NCBI GenBank assembly: GCA_000063505.1
Contig: CT971583.1
Coordinates: forward strand, 899,918-963,917
Source: Synechococcus sp. WH 7803
GTDB taxonomy: Bacteria; Cyanobacteriota; Cyanobacteriia; PCC-6307; Cyanobiaceae
DNA length: 64,000 nt
Reading direction: 5' to 3'
In this document: in pieces, positions 63,184 through 64,000 of the stretch
Numbering within the stretch: the first letter of the stretch is position 1
How the letters are laid out: every line of letters begins with the position of its first letter
The notes under the pieces: model-generated
Seen by the model: only the letters and a program-made list of their open reading frames with translations
Databases searched by the model: none
What the model was told of the DNA's origin: nothing
Translations under genes and position numbers: made by a program

Positions 63184-64000
63184 ATGGGGCATCCGTATCA
63201 AGCCGTTCAGTGGACCCGTAAAAAGCTGATTTACGACGGCATTCTTCTTGCCTTGGTGATGGGCTATCTGGTGGTTTTCACCCAGATCACCTATGCCCTC
63301 AACCGTGCTGTTGGTTCTGTTGCTGAATGGGAAGGGGTCGAAATCAGGGCCTACGGAAGCGCCGCCTTCATCCTTCTCAGCATCATCCTCTGCATCGGTC
63401 CTCTCAGTCGTCTGAACAAGCGCTTTCACGTGCTGCTGTTCAATCGGCGACACATGGGTGTTCTTGCCTTTCTGCTGGCGCTGTTCCATGTGCATGGCTT
63501 CCGTTTGCCTGCCCAGCCGTTTCAAGCCCTCGGACTGTCTGTTCCCAGAATTCCGTTTCAGTTCTTTGGGGCCCTGCCCTGGTACAACGATTTCGGCGAT
63601 CTCGATCCCCTCGTGTCCCTGTTTGTGGGGAATCGCCATTTCGACAGCCTCACGTTTTTTCCGTTTGAACTTCTCGGGCTTGGGGCTCTGCTGGTGATGT
63701 TCGTGATGGCTGCCACCAGCCACGACTTCTGGCTTGTGAATCTCACGCCTCCGATCTGGAAGGCCATTCATATGGCTGTGTATGTCGCCTATGCCCTGCT
63801 TGTCGGACACATCCTCCTTGGTCCTCTGCAGACCAACCGTGACCCCTGGCTCACGGCTCTGGCTCTGGTGTCGTTTGTGTGTGTGATCGGGTTGCATCTC
63901 ATCAGTGGCTGGCGGGAACGCAAGGCCGATCGATCCCTTATGTCTCAGGCGGATGCTCGTGCTGGCGAGGGGTTTGTGGATGTGATGGCGCTCGCTGACC
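63184..64000 (+). CDS. Ferric-reductase-like transmembrane protein, partial at right edge
   Basis: At least 272 residues are encoded from ATG 63184; the C-terminus lies outside the window. There are about six hydrophobic helices. Two carry histidine pairs suited to haem binding: RRHMGVLAFLLALFHVHGF and IHMAVYVAYALLVGHILLG. This is the ferric-reductase-like (heme b) membrane fold, as in MsrQ and YedZ. In related cyanobacterial proteins a Rieske-type or flavin domain follows, but that part cannot be seen here. The operon context suggests a membrane electron-transfer complex. Confidence 0.8.
   Translation, partial: MGHPYQAVQWTRKKLIYDGILLALVMGYLVVFTQITYALNRAVGSVAEWEGVEIRAYGSAAFILLSIILCIGPLSRLNKRFHVLLFNRRHMGVLAFLLALFHVHGFRLPAQPFQALGLSVPRIPFQFFGALPWYNDFGDLDPLVSLFVGNRHFDSLTFFPFELLGLGALLVMFVMAATSHDFWLVNLTPPIWKAIHMAVYVAYALLVGHILLGPLQTNRDPWLTALALVSFVCVIGLHLISGWRERKADRSLMSQADARAGEGFVDVMALAD

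Overview
The window looks like the chromosome of a GC-rich marine picocyanobacterium of the Synechococcus/Cyanobium type. Supporting genes are cytochrome c6, an SLH-domain porin, menD and menB for phylloquinone, a UbiD-type decarboxylase and a long-chain prenyl diphosphate synthase for plastoquinone, comB, DUF760, DUF1350, DUF2973 and DUF4336 proteins, and a pstS gene followed by a CRP-family regulator of the PtrA type. Genes are tightly packed, with many ATGA overlaps. No rRNA, tRNA, CRISPR array or insertion sequence was recognised.

Region 1 (1-2960) holds small and hypothetical genes. They include a Coq4-like gene cut by the left edge, a DUF2256 zinc-ribbon protein and a structured candidate small RNA on the minus strand. 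Region 2 (3029-17500) is a metal-homeostasis block. It contains an Mn-type ABC transporter (mntCAB), an EamA exporter with a histidine tail, a DUF3721 protein, petJ, a UPF0718/TIGR03943 permease pair with a secreted companion, znuCBA with two Zur-like boxes, and an exported protein with an in-frame His/Asp tandem repeat. It ends with an SLH porin and a HupE/UreJ transporter preceded by a clear cobalamin riboswitch.

Region 3 (17491-27480) has an amidase-like secreted protein, rsmE, an OsmC protein and an ICMT-like membrane methyltransferase. Next to these is a three-gene operon (SAM methyltransferase, FAD oxidoreductase, type III polyketide synthase), with a convergent cytochrome P450 nearby. 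Region 4 (27575-33100) is an accessory stretch with few genes. It carries short repeats, a small gene with its own terminator, and two DUF1254/DUF1214 genes lying between two 144-bp direct repeats. Those repeats contain the 5' end of the neighbouring DUF4336 gene, and the left copy is truncated.

Region 5 (33101-60470) is mostly conserved core: lepB, menD, menB, glgA, murF, glmU, aroA, ubiD-like, comB, a nitrilase, an AMIN amidase, murI, the prenyl synthase, acs, a peroxiredoxin and a DnaQ-like exonuclease. It is interrupted at 38728-41253 by an AT-richer two-gene unit: a periplasmic-binding-protein-like lipoprotein and a membrane protein with the hallmarks of a pentameric ligand-gated (Cys-loop) ion channel. 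This is the most unusual system in the window. Region 6 (60480-64000) has pstS behind a Pho box, a PtrA-like regulator, and the start of a ferric-reductase-like membrane gene cluster that runs off the right edge.
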